From Saposhnikovia divaricata (taxonomy: Eukaryota; Streptophyta; Magnoliopsida; Apiales; Apiaceae), in NCBI GenBank assembly GCA_036435485.1, contig CM071595.1, forward strand, positions 2,976,001 through 3,040,000: a stretch of 64,000 nucleotides of DNA, in the 5' to 3' direction. Within the stretch, counting starts at the first letter, position 1. Every line of letters begins with the position of its first letter. Position numbers and translations under genes: made by a program. Under the pieces are notes generated by a model. That model ran no database searches and was not told where the DNA came from. It worked only from the letters and a program-made list of their open reading frames with translations. Below are positions 34,172 to 47,344 of this stretch, piece by piece.

Positions 34172-37100
34172 TTGACGTAATTTAGACCTGAATCGGAGCT
34201 GATATAGTCAAAACTCGGTTTGGGATAATCCTCAAAGGGGTTAGTACACGGGATATTGTTAAAAATCGATTCGGACCATTTTAAGGATATTTTTAAATAT
34301 TTTGTTCCTATGGGTTATTTGAATTCAACCATATTTTATTTGACACAATTCAGACCTGTATCGGAGCTGATATAGTCAAAACTCGGTTTTTGGATAATCC
34401 TCAAAGGGGTTAGTACACGGGAGTGTTAAAAATCGAGTCGAACCATTTTGTGGATATTTTTACATATTTTGTTCCTATGGGTTATTGGAATTCAACGAAA
34501 TTTTATTTGACGCAATTCAGACCTGAATCGGAGCTGATATGAACGAAACTCGGTTTTCGGATAATCCTCAAAGTGGTTAGTACACGGGATATTGTTAAAA
34601 ATCGAGTCGGACCATTTTAAGGATATTTTTACATATTTTGTTCCTATGGGTTATTGGAATTCAACGAAATTTTATTTGACACAATTCAGACCTGAATCGG
34701 AGCTGATATGAACGAAACTCGGTTTTCGGATAATCCTCAAAGTGGTTAGTACACGGGATATTGTTAAAAATCGAGTCGGACCATTTTAAGGATATTTTTA
34801 TATATTTTGTTCCTATGGGTTATTGGAATTCAACGAAATTTTATTTGACACAATTCAGACCTGAATCGGAGCTGATATGAACGAAACTCGGTTTTCGGAT
34901 AATCCTCAAAGTGGTTAGTACACGGGATATTGTTAAAAATCGAGTCGGACCATTTTGTGGATATTTTTACATATTTTGTTCCTATGGGTTATTTGAATTC
35001 AACGAAATTTTATTTGACGCAATTCAGACCTGAATCGGAGCTGATATGAACGAAACTCGGTTTTCGGATAATCCTCAAAGTGGTTAGTACACGGGATATT
35101 GTTAAAAATCGAGTCGGACCATTTTAAGGATATTTTTACATATTTTGTTCCTATGGGTTATTGGAATTCAACGAAATTTTATTTGACACAATTCAGACCT
35201 GAATCGGAGCTGATATGAACGAAACTCGGTTTTCGGATAATCCTCAAAGTGGTTAGTACACGGGATATTGTTAAAAATCGAGTCGGACCATTTTAAGGAT
35301 ATTTTTATATATTTTGTTCCTATGGGTTATTGGAATTCAACGAAATTTTATTTGACACAATTCAGACCTGAATCGGAGCTGATATGAACGAAACTCGGTT
35401 TTCGGATAATCCTCAAAGTGGTTAGTACACGGGATATTGTTAAAAATCGAGTCAGACCATTTTAAGGATATTTGTACATATTTTGTTCCTATGGGTTATT
35501 GGAATTCAACGAAATTTTATTTGACACAATTCAGACCTGAATCGGAGCTGATATAGTCAAAACTCGGTTTTTGGATAATCCTCAAAGGGGTTAGTACACG
35601 GGATATTGTTAAAAATCGAGTCGGACCATTTTGTGGATATTTTTACATATTTTGTTCCTATGGGTTATTTGAATTCAACGAAATTTTATTTGACGCAATT
35701 CAGACCTGAATCGTAGCTGATATGAACGAAACTCGGTTTTCGGATAATCCTCAAAGTGGTTAGTACACGGGATATTGTTAAAAATCGAGTCGGACCATTT
35801 TAAGGATATTTTTACATATTTTGTTCCTATGGGTTATTGGAATTCAACGAAATTTTATTTGACACAATTCAGACCTGAATCGGAGCTGATATGAACGAAA
35901 CTCGGTTTTCGGATAATCCTCAAAGTGGTTAGTACACGGGATATTGTTAAAAATCGAGTCGGACCATTTTGTGGATATTTTTACATATTTTGTTCCTATG
36001 GGTTATTTGAATTCAACGAAATTTTATTTGACGCAATTCAGACCTGAATCGGAGCTGATATGAACGAAACTCGGTTTTCGGATAATCCTCAAAGTGGTTA
36101 GTACACGGGATATTGTTAAAAATCGATTCGGACCATTTTAAGGATATTTTTACATATTTTGTTCCTATGGGTTATTGGAATTCAACGAAATTTTATTTGA
36201 CACAATTCAGACCTGAATCGGAGCTGATATGAACGAAACTCGGTTTTCGGATAATCCTCAAAGTGGTTAGTACACGGGATATTGTTAAAAATCGAGTCGG
36301 ACCATTTTAAGGATATTTTTATATATTTTGTTCCTATGGGTTATTGGAATTCAACGAAATTTTATTTGACACAATTCAGACCTGAATCGGAGCTGATATG
36401 AACGAAACTCGGTTTTCGGATAATCCTCAAAGTGGTTAGTACACGGGATATTGTTAAAAATCGAGTCAGACCATTTTAAGGATATTTGTACATATTTTGT
36501 TCCTATGGGTTATTGGAATTCAACGAAATTTTATTTGACACAATTCAGACCTGAATCGGAGCTGATATAGTCAAAACTCGGTTTTTGGATAATCCTCAAA
36601 GGGGTTAGTACACGGGATATTGTTAAAAATCGAGTCGGACCATTTTGTGGATATTTTTACATATTTTGTTCCTATGGGTTATTTGAATTCAACGAAATTT
36701 TATTTGACGCAATTCAGACCTGAATCGTAGCTGATATGAACGAAACTCGGTTTTCGGATAATCCTCAAAGTGGTTAGTACACGGGATATTGTTAAAAATC
36801 GAGTCGGACCATTTTAAGGATATTTTTACATATTTTGTTCCTATGGGTTATTGGAATTCAACGAAATTTTATTTGACACAATTCAGACCTGAATCGGAGC
36901 TGATATGAACGAAACTCGGTTTTCGGATAATCCTCAAAGTGGTTAGTACACGGGATATTGTTAAAAATCGAGTCGGACCATTTTAAGGATATTTTTATAT
37001 ATTTTGTTCCTATGGGTTATTGGAATTCAACGAAATTTTATTTGACACAATTCAGACCTGAATCGGAGCTGATATGAACGAAACTCGGTTTTCGGATAAT

Positions 37101-40083
37101 CCTCAAAGTGGTTAGTACACGGGATATTGTTAAAAATCGAGTCAGACCATTTTAAGGATATTTGTACATATTTTGTTCCTATGGGTTATTGGAATTCAAC
37201 GAAATTTTATTTGACACAATTCAGACCTGAATCGGAGCTGATATGAACGAAACTCGGTTTTCGGATAATCCTCAAAGTGGTTAGTACACGGGATATTGTT
37301 AAAAATCGAGTCGGACCATTTTAAGGATATTTTTATATATTTTGTTCCTATGGGTTATTGGAATTCAACGAAATTTTATTTGACACAATTCAGACCTGAA
37401 TCGGAGCTGATATGAACGAAACTCGGTTTTCGGATAATCCTCAAAGTGGTTAGTACACGGGATATTGTTAAAAATCGAGTCGGACCATTTTAAGGATATT
37501 TTTACATATTTTGTTCCTATGGGTTATTGGAATTCAACGAAATTTTATTTGACACAATTCAGACCTGAATCGGAGCTGATATGAACGAAACTCGGTTTTC
37601 GGATAATCCTCAAAGTGGTTAGTACACGGGATATTGTTAAAAATCGAGTCGGACCATTTTAAGGATATTTTTACATATTTTGTTCCTATGGGTTATTGGA
37701 ATTCAACGAAATTTTATTTGACACAATTCAGACCTGAATCGGAGCTGATATGAACGAAACTCGGTTTTCGGATAATCCTCAAAGTGGTTAGTACACGGGA
37801 TATTGTTAAAAATCGAGTCGGACCATTTTAAGGATATTTTTATATATTTTGTTCCTATGGGTTATTGGAATTCAACGAAATTTTATTTGACACAATTCAG
37901 ACCTGAATCGGAGCTGATATGAACGAAACTCGGTTTTCGGATAATCCTCAAAGTGGTTAGTACACGGGATATTGTTAAAAATCGAGTCGGACCATTTTGT
38001 GGATATTTTTACATATTTTGTTCCTATGGGTTATTTGAATTCAACGAAATTTTATTTGACGCAATTCAGACCTGAATCGGAGCTGATATGAACGAAACTC
38101 GGTTTTCGGATAATCCTCAAAGTGGTTAGTACACGGGATATTGTTAAAAATCGAGTCGGACCATTTTAAGGATATTTTTACATATTTTGTTCCTATGGGT
38201 TATTGGAATTCAACGAAATTTTATTTGACACAATTCAGACCTGAATCGGAGCTGATATGAACGAAACTCGGTTTTCGGATAATCCTCAAAGTGGTTAGTA
38301 CACGGGATATTGTTAAAAATCGAGTCGGACCATTTTAAGGATATTTTTATATATTTTGTTCCTATGGGTTATTGGAATTCAACGAAATTTTATTTGACAC
38401 AATTCAGACCTGAATCGGAGCTGATATGAACGAAACTCGGTTTTCGGATAATCCTCAAAGTGGTTAGTACACGGGATATTGTTAAAAATCGAGTCAGACC
38501 ATTTTAAGGATATTTGTACATATTTTGTTCCTATGGGTTATTGGAATTCAACGAAATTTTATTTGACACAATTCAGACCTGAATCGGAGCTGATATAGTC
38601 AAAACTCGGTTTTTGGATAATCCTCAAAGGGGTTAGTACACGGGATATTGTTAAAAATCGAGTCGGACCATTTTGTGGATATTTTTACATATTTTGTTCC
38701 TATGGGTTATTGGAATTCAAGAAAATTTTATTTGACGCCGTTCGGACCGGAATCGGAGCTGATATGATCGAAACTCGGTTTTTGGATAATCCTCAAAGGG
38801 GTTAGTACACGGGATATTGTTAAAAATCGAGTCGGACCATTTTGTGGATATTTTTACATATTTTGTTCCTATTGGTTATTGGAATTCAACGAAATTTTAT
38901 TTGACGCAATTCAGACCTGAATCGGAGCTGATATGAACGAAACTCGGTTTTCGGATAATCCTCAAAGTGGTTAGTACACGGGATATTGTTAAAAATCGAG
39001 TCGGACCATTTTAAGGATATTTTTACATATTTTGTTCCTATGGGTTATTGGAATTCAACGAAATTTTATTTGACACAATTCAGACCTGAATCGGAGCTGA
39101 TATGAACGAAACTCGGTTTTCGGATAATCCTCAAAGTGGTTAGTACACGGGATATTGTTAAAAATCGAGTCGGACCATTTTAAGGATATTTTTACATATT
39201 TTGTTCCTATGGGTTATTGGAATTCAACGAAATTTTATTTGACACAATTCAGACATGAATCGGAGCTGATATAGTCAAAACTCGGTTTTTGGATAATCCT
39301 CAAAGGGGTTAGTACACGGGATATTGTTAAAAATCGAGTCGGACCATTTTGTGGATATTTTTACATATTTTGTTCCTATGGGTTATTGGAATTCAACGAA
39401 ATTTTATTTGACGCAATTCAGACCTGAATCGGAGCTGATATGAACGAAACTCGGTTTTCGGATAATCCTCAAAGTGGTTAGTACAGGGGATATTGTTAAA
39501 AATCAAGTCGGACAATTTTAAGGATATTTTTACATATTTTGTTCCTATGGGTTATTGGAATTCAACGAAATTTTATTTGACACAATTCAGACCTGAATCG
39601 GAGCTGATATAGTCAAAACTCGATTTTTGGATAATCCTCAAAGGGGTTAGTACACGGGATATTGTTAAAAATCGAGTCGGACCATTTTGTGGATATTTTT
39701 ACATATTTTGTTCCTATGGGTTATTGGAATTCAACAAAATTTTATTTGACGCCGTTCGGACCGGAATCGGAGCTGATATGATCGAAACTCGGTTTTTGGA
39801 TAATCCTCAAAGGGGTTAGTACACGGGATATTGTTAAAAATCGAGTCGGACCATTTTGTGGATATTTTTACATATTTTGTTCCTATGGGTTATTGGAATT
39901 CAACGAAATTTTATTTGACGCAGTTCGGACCGGAATCGTAGCTGATATGATCGAAACACAGTTTTCGGAAAATTCTCAAAGGGGTTAATACACGGGATAT
40001 TGTTAAAAATCGGGTCGGACCAATTTGTGGATATTTTTACATATTTTGTTCCTATGGGTTATTGGAATTCAACGAAATTTTAT
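34172..40083. repeat. 35-mer D-rich module (5912 bp), longest in the window
   Basis: After E and F come mostly D monomers: 24 of 35 are Dg or Da, in runs using Da(TATATA), Da(GTCAG), Da(GTGG tail) and Dg with CGTAGCTG. From 36704 to 38562 eleven D copies follow one another with no A, B or C. The Dg(CGTAGCTG) copies at 35690 and 36704 are 1014 bp apart, showing a D-rich hexamer. The module ends A, B, Dg, Da, A(AGACATG), Dg(TACAGGGG), A(CTCGATTTTT), B, C. Confidence 0.85.
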
Positions 40084-42953
40084 TTGACGTAATTTAGACC
40101 TGAATCGGAGCTGATATAGTCAAAACTCGGTTTGGGATAATCCTCAAAGGGGTTAGTACACGGGATATTGTTAAAAATCGATTCGGACCATTTTAAGGAT
40201 ATTTTTAAATATTTTGTTCCTATGGGTTATTGGAATTCAACCATATTTTATTTGACACAATTCAGACCTGTATCGGAGCTGATATAGTCAAAACTCGGTT
40301 TTTGGATAATCCTCAAAGGGGTTAGTACACGGGAGTGTTAAAAATCGAGTCGAACCATTTTGTGGATATTTTTACATATTTTGTTCCTATGGGTTATTGG
40401 AATTCAACGAAATTTTATTTGACGCAATTCAGACCTGAATCGGAGCTGATATGAACGAAACTCGGTTTTCGGATAATCCTCAAAGTGGTTAGTACACGGG
40501 ATATTGTTAAAAATCGAGTCGGACCATTTTAAGGATATTTTTACATATTTTGTTCCTATGGGTTATTGGAATTCAACGAAATTTTATTTGACACAATTCA
40601 GACCTGAATCGGAGCTGATATGAACGAAACTCGGTTTTCGGATAATCCTCAAAGTGGTTAGTACACGGGATATTGTTAAAAATCGAGTCGGACCATTTTA
40701 AGGATATTTTTATATATTTTGTTCCTATGGGTTATTGGAATTCAACGAAATTTTATTTGACACAATTCAGACCTGAATCGGAGCTGATATGAACGAAACT
40801 CGGTTTTCGGATAATCCTCAAAGTGGTTAGTACACGGGATATTGTTAAAAATCGAGTCAGACCATTTTAAGGATATTTGTACATATTTTGTTCCTATGGG
40901 TTATTGGAATTCAACGAAATTTTATTTGACACAATTCAGACCTGAATCGGAGCTGATATAGTCAAAACTCGGTTTTTGGATAATCCTCAAAGGGGTTAGT
41001 ACACGGGATATTGTTAAAAATCGAGTCGGACCATTTTGTGGATATTTTTACATATTTTGTTCCTATGGGTTATTTGAATTCAACGAAATTTTATTTGACG
41101 CAATTCAGACCTGAATCGTAGCTGATATGAACGAAACTCGGTTTTCGGATAATCCTCAAAGTGGTTAGTACACGGGATATTGTTAAAAATCGAGTCGGAC
41201 CATTTTAAGGATATTTTTACATATTTTGTTCCTATGGGTTATTGGAATTCAACGAAATTTTATTTGACACAATTCAGACCTGAATCGGAGCTGATATGAA
41301 CGAAACTCGGTTTTCGGATAATCCTCAAAGTGGTTAGTACACGGGATATTGTTAAAAATCGAGTCAGACCATTTTAAGGATATTTGTACATATTTTGTTC
41401 CTATGGGTTATTGGAATTCAACGAAATTTTATTTGACACAATTCAGACCTGAATCGGAGCTGATATAGTCAAAACTCGGTTTTTGGATAATCCTCAAAGG
41501 GGTTAGTACACGGGATATTGTTAAAAATCGAGTCGGACCATTTTGTGGATATTTTTACATATTTTGTTCCTATGGGTTATTGGAATTCAACAAAATTTTA
41601 TTTGACGCCGTTCGGACCGGAATCGGAGCTGATATGATCGAAACTCGGTTTTTGGATAATCCTCAAAGGGGTTAGTACACGGGATATTGTTAAAAATCGA
41701 GTCGGACCATTTTGTGGATATTTTTACATATTTTGTTCCTATTGGTTATTGGAATTCAACGAAATTTTATTTGACGCAATTCAGACCTGAATCGGAGCTG
41801 ATATGAACGAAACTCGGTTTTCGGATAATCCTCAAAGTGGTTAGTACACGGGATATTGTTAAAAATCGAGTCGGACCATTTTAAGGATATTTTTACATAT
41901 TTTGTTCCTATGGGTTATTGGAATTCAACGAAATTTTATTTGACACAATTCAGACCTGAATCGGAGCTGATATGAACGAAACTCGGTTTTCGGATAATCC
42001 TCAAAGTGGTTAGTACACGGGATATTGTTAAAAATCGAGTCGGACCATTTTAAGGATATTTTTACATATTTTGTTCCTATGGGTTATTGGAATTCAACGA
42101 AATTTTATTTGACACAATTCAGACATGAATCGGAGCTGATATAGTCAAAACTCGGTTTTTGGATAATCCTCAAAGGGGTTAGTACACGGGATATTGTTAA
42201 AAATCGAGTCGGACCATTTTGTGGATATTTTTACATATTTTGTTCCTATGGGTTATTGGAATTCAACGAAATTTTATTTGACGCAATTCAGACCTGAATC
42301 GGAGCTGATATGAACGAAACTCGGTTTTCGGATAATCCTCAAAGTGGTTAGTACAGGGGATATTGTTAAAAATCAAGTCGGACAATTTTAAGGATATTTT
42401 TACATATTTTGTTCCTATGGGTTATTGGAATTCAACGAAATTTTATTTGACACAATTCAGACCTGAATCGGAGCTGATATAGTCAAAACTCGATTTTTGG
42501 ATAATCCTCAAAGGGGTTAGTACACGGGATATTGTTAAAAATCGAGTCGGACCATTTTGTGGATATTTTTACATATTTTGTTCCTATGGGTTATTGGAAT
42601 TCAACAAAATTTTATTTGACGCCGTTCGGACCGGAATCGGAGCTGATATGATCGAAACTCGGTTTTTGGATAATCCTCAAAGGGGTTAGTACACGGGATA
42701 TTGTTAAAAATCGAGTCGGACCATTTTGTGGATATTTTTACATATTTTGTTCCTATGGGTTATTGGAATTCAACGAAATTTTATTTGACGCAGTTCGGAC
42801 CGGAATCGTAGCTGATATGATCGAAACACAGTTTTCGGAAAATTCTCAAAGGGGTTAATACACGGGATATTGTTAAAAATCGGGTCGGACCAATTTGTGG
42901 ATATTTTTACATATTTTGTTCCTATGGGTTATTGGAATTCAACGAAATTTTAT
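40084..42953. repeat. 17-mer module (2870 bp), part of a tandem duplication
   Basis: Order: E, F, Dg, Da(TATATA), Da(GTCAG), A, Dg(CGTAGCTG), Da(GTCAG), A, B, Dg, Da, A(AGACATG), Dg(TACAGGGG), A(CTCGATTTTT), B, C. AGACATG (39251 and 42121), TACAGGGG (39483 and 42353) and CTCGATTTTT recur exactly 2870 bp apart, so roughly 38394-40756 and 41264-43626 are recent copies of each other. Confidence 0.87.
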
Positions 42954-45900
42954 TTGACGTAATTTAGACCTGAATCGGAGCTGATATAGTCAAAACTCGG
43001 TTTGGGATAATCCTCAAAGGGGTTAGTACACGGGATATTGTTAAAAATCGATTCGGACCATTTTAAGGATATTTTTAAATATTTTGTTCCTATGGGTTAT
43101 TGGAATTCAACCATATTTTATTTGACACAATTCAGACCTGTATCGGAGCTGATATAGTCAAAACTCGGTTTTTGGATAATCCTCAAAGGGGTTAGTACAC
43201 GGGAGTGTTAAAAATCGAGTCGAACCATTTTGTGGATATTTTTACATATTTTGTTCCTATGGGTTATTGGAATTCAACGAAATTTTATTTGACGCAATTC
43301 AGACCTGAATCGGAGCTGATATGAACGAAACTCGGTTTTCGGATAATCCTCAAAGTGGTTAGTACACGGGATATTGTTAAAAATCGAGTCGGACCATTTT
43401 AAGGATATTTTTACATATTTTGTTCCTATGGGTTATTGGAATTCAACGAAATTTTATTTGACACAATTCAGACCTGAATCGGAGCTGATATGAACGAAAC
43501 TCGGTTTTCGGATAATCCTCAAAGTGGTTAGTACACGGGATATTGTTAAAAATCGAGTCGGACCATTTTAAGGATATTTTTATATATTTTGTTCCTATGG
43601 GTTATTGGAATTCAACGAAATTTTATTTGACACAATTCAGACCTGAATCGGAGCTGATATGAACGAAACTCGGTTTTCGGATAATCCTCAAAGTGGTTAG
43701 TACACGGGATATTGTTAAAAATCGAGTCGGACCATTTTGTGGATATTTTTACATATTTTGTTCCTATGGGTTATTTGAATTCAACGAAATTTTATTTGAC
43801 GCAATTCAGACCTGAATCGGAGCTGATATGAACGAAACTCGGTTTTCGGATAATCCTCAAAGTGGTTAGTACACGGGATATTGTTAAAAATCAAGTCGGA
43901 CAATTTTAAGGATATTTTTACATATTTTGTTCCTATGGGTTATTGGAATTCAACGAAATTTTATTTGACACAATTCAGACCTGAATCGGAGCTGATATAG
44001 TCAAAACTCGGTTTTTGGATAATCCTCAAAGGGGTTAGTACACGGGATATTGTTAAAAATCGAGTCGGACCATTTTGTGGATATTTTTACATATTTTGTT
44101 CCTATGGGTTATTGGAATTCAACAAAATTTTATTTGACGCCGTTCGGACCGGAATCGGAGCTGATATGATCGAAACTCGGTTTTTGGATAATCCTCAAAG
44201 GGGTTAGTACACGGGATATTGTTAAAAATCGAGTCGGACCATTTTGTGGATATTTTTACATATTTTGTTCCTATTGGTTATTGGAATTCAACGAAATTTT
44301 ATTTGACGCAATTCAGACCTGAATCGGAGCTGATATGAACGAAACTCGGTTTTCGGATAATCCTCAAAGTGGTTAGTACACGGGATATTGTTAAAAATTG
44401 AGTCGGACCATTTTAAGGATATTTTTACTTATTTGGTTCCTATGGGTTATTGGAATTCAACGAAATTTTATTTGACACAATTCAGACCTGAATCGGAGCT
44501 GATATGAACGAAACTCGGTTTTCGGATAATCCTCAAAGTGGTTAGTACACGGGATATTGTTAAAAATCGAGTCGGACCATTTTAAGGATATTTTTACATA
44601 TTTTGTTCGTATGGGTTATTGGAATTCAACGAAATTTTATTTGACACAATTCAGACCTGAATCGGAGCTGATATAGTCAAAACTCGGTTTTTGGATAAGC
44701 CTCAAAGGGGTTAGTACACGGGATATTGTTAAAAATCGAGTCGGACCATTTTGTGGATATTTTTACATATTTTGTTCCTATGGGTTATTGGAATTCAACG
44801 AAATTTTATTTGACGCAATTCAGACCTGAATCGGAGCTGATATGAACGAAACTCGGTTTTCGGATAATCCTCAAAGTGGTTAGTACATGGGATATTGTTA
44901 AAAATCAAGTCGGACAATTTTAAGGATATTTTTACATATTTTGTTCCTATGGGTTATTGGAATTCAACGAAATTTTATTTGACACAATTCAGACCTGAAT
45001 CGGAGCTGATATAGTCAAAACTCGGTTTTTGGATAATCCTCAAAGGGGTTAGTACACGGGATATTGTTAAAAATCGAGTCAGACCATTTTGTGGATATTT
45101 TTACATATTTTGTTCCTATGGGTTATTGGAATTCAACAAAATTTTATTTGACGCCGTTCGGACCGGAATCGGAGCTGATATGATCAAAACTCGGTTTTTG
45201 GATAATCCTCAAAGGGGTTAGTACACGGGATATTGTTAAAAATCGAGTCGGACCATTTTGTGGATATTTTTACATATTTTGTTCCTATGGGTTATTGGAA
45301 TTCAACGAAATTTTATTTGACGCAGTTCGGACCGGAATCGTAGCTGATATGATCGAAACTCGGTTTTCGGATAATCCTCAAAGTGGTTAGTACACGGGAT
45401 ATTGTTAAAAATCGAGTCGGACCATTTTAAGGATATTTTTATATATTTTGTTCCTATGGGTTATTGGAATTCAACGAAATTTTATTTGACACAATTCAGA
45501 CCTGAATCGGAGCTGATATGAACGAAACTCGGTTTTCGGATAATCCTCAAAGTGGTTAGTACACGGGATATTGTTAAAAATCGAGTCGGACCATTTTGTG
45601 GATATTTTTACATATTTTGTTCCTATGGGTTATTTGAATTCAACGAAATTTTATTTGACGCAATTCAGACCTGAATCGGAGCTGATATGAACGAAACTCG
45701 GTTTTCGGATAATCCTCAAAGTGGTTAGTACACGGGATATTGTTAAAAATCAAGTCGGACAATTTTAAGGATATTTTTACATATTTTGTTCCTATGGGTT
45801 ATTGGAATTCAACGAAATTTTATTTGACACAATTCAGACCTGAATCGGAGCTGATATAGTCAAAACTCGGTTTTTGGATAATCCTCAAAGGGGTTAGTAC

Positions 45901-47344
45901 ACGGGATATTGTTAAAAATCGAGTCGGACCATTTTGTGGATATTTTTACATATTTTGTTCCTATGGGTTATTGGAATTCAACAAAATTTTATTTGACGCC
46001 GTTCGGACCGGAATCGGAGCTGATATGATCGAAACTCGGTTTTTGGATAATCCTCAAAGGGGTTAGTACACGGGATATTGTTAAAAATCGAGTCGGACCA
46101 TTTTGTGGATATTTTTACATATTTTGTTCCTATTGGTTATTGGAATTCAACGAAATTTTATTTGACGCAATTCAGACCTGAATCGGAGCTGATATGAACG
46201 AAACTCGGTTTTCGGATAATCCTCAAAGTGGTTAGTACACGGGATATTGTTAAAAATTGAGTCGGACCATTTTAAGGATATTTTTACATATTTTGTTCCT
46301 ATGGGTTATTGGAATTCAACGAAATTTTATTTGACACAATTCAGACCTGAATCGGAGCTGATATGAACGAAACTCGGTTTTCGGATAATCCTCAAAGTGG
46401 TTAGTACACGGGATATTGTTAAAAATCGAGTCGGACCATTTTAAGGATATTTTTACATATTTTGTTCCTATGGGTTATTGGAATTCAACGAAATTTTATT
46501 TGACACAATTCAGACCTGAATCGGAGCTGATATAGTCAAAACTCGGTTTTTGGATAATCCTCAAAGGGGTTAGTACACGGGATATTGTTAAAAATCGAGT
46601 CGGACCATTTTGTGGATATTTTTACATATTTTGTTCCTATGGGTTATTGGAATTCAACGAAATTTTATTTGACGCAATTCAGACCTGAATCGGAGCTGAT
46701 ATGAACGAAACTCGGTTTTCGGATAATCCTCAAAGTGGTTAGTACAGGGGATATTGTTAAAAATCAAGTCGGACAATTTTAAGGATATTTTTACATATTT
46801 TGTTCCTATGGGTTATTGGAATTCAACGAAATTTTATTTGACACAATTCAGACCTGAATCGGAGCTGATATAGTCAAAACTCGGTTTTTGGATAATCCTC
46901 AAAGGGGTTAGTACACGGGATATTGTTAAAAATCGAGTCGGACCATTTTGTGGATATTTTTACATATTTTGTTCCTATGGGTTATTGGAATTCAACAAAA
47001 TTTTATTTGACGCCGTTCGGACCGGAATCGGAGCTGATATGATCGAAACTCGGTTTTTGGATAATCCTCAAAGGGGTTAGTACACGGGATATTGTTAAAA
47101 ATCGAGTCGGACCATTTTGTGGATATTTTTACATATTTTGTTCCTATGGGTTATTGGAATTCAACGAAATTTTATTTGACGCAGTTCGGACCGGAATCGT
47201 AGCTGATATGATCGAAACACAGTTTTCGGAAAATTCTCAAAGGGGTTAATACACGGGATATTGTTAAAAATCGGGTCGGACCAATTTGTGGATATTTTTA
47301 CATATTTTGTTCCTATGGGTTATTGGAATTCAACGAAATTTTAT
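42954..47344. repeat. 26-mer module (4391 bp) with 11-mer duplication
   Basis: Order: E, F, Dg, Da(TATATA), Da(GTGG), Dg, A, B, Dg, Da, A, Dg, A, B, C/D hybrid, Da(GTGG), Dg, A, B, Dg, Da, A, Dg, A, B, C. The stretch starting at 43627 is repeated from 45486, offset 1859 (11 x 169), and the hybrid at 45317 sits at the joint. Dg at 44303-44471 has local changes (TTTTTACTTATTTGG). Confidence 0.87.
45317..45485. repeat. C/D hybrid monomer at a duplication joint
   Basis: The head is C (GCAGTTCGGACCGG, CGTAGCTG, GATATGATCGAAAC). From ACTCGGTTTTCGGATAATCC on it is Da(TATATA), with AAAGTGGTT, TTTTAAGG and TTTTTATATATTTTG. A normal array would show C, E, F, Dg, Da(TATATA) here; the hybrid joins the first to the last and removes about four monomers' worth. 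This is what an out-of-register crossover between C and Da would leave. Confidence 0.88.

Noticed and set aside
38394..43626. Near-identical 2.4-kb copies as an assembly duplication
   Set aside because: Possible but not favoured: similar offsets occur elsewhere with different content, and the ends of the two copies differ in monomer type. Only read depth or spanning reads can decide.
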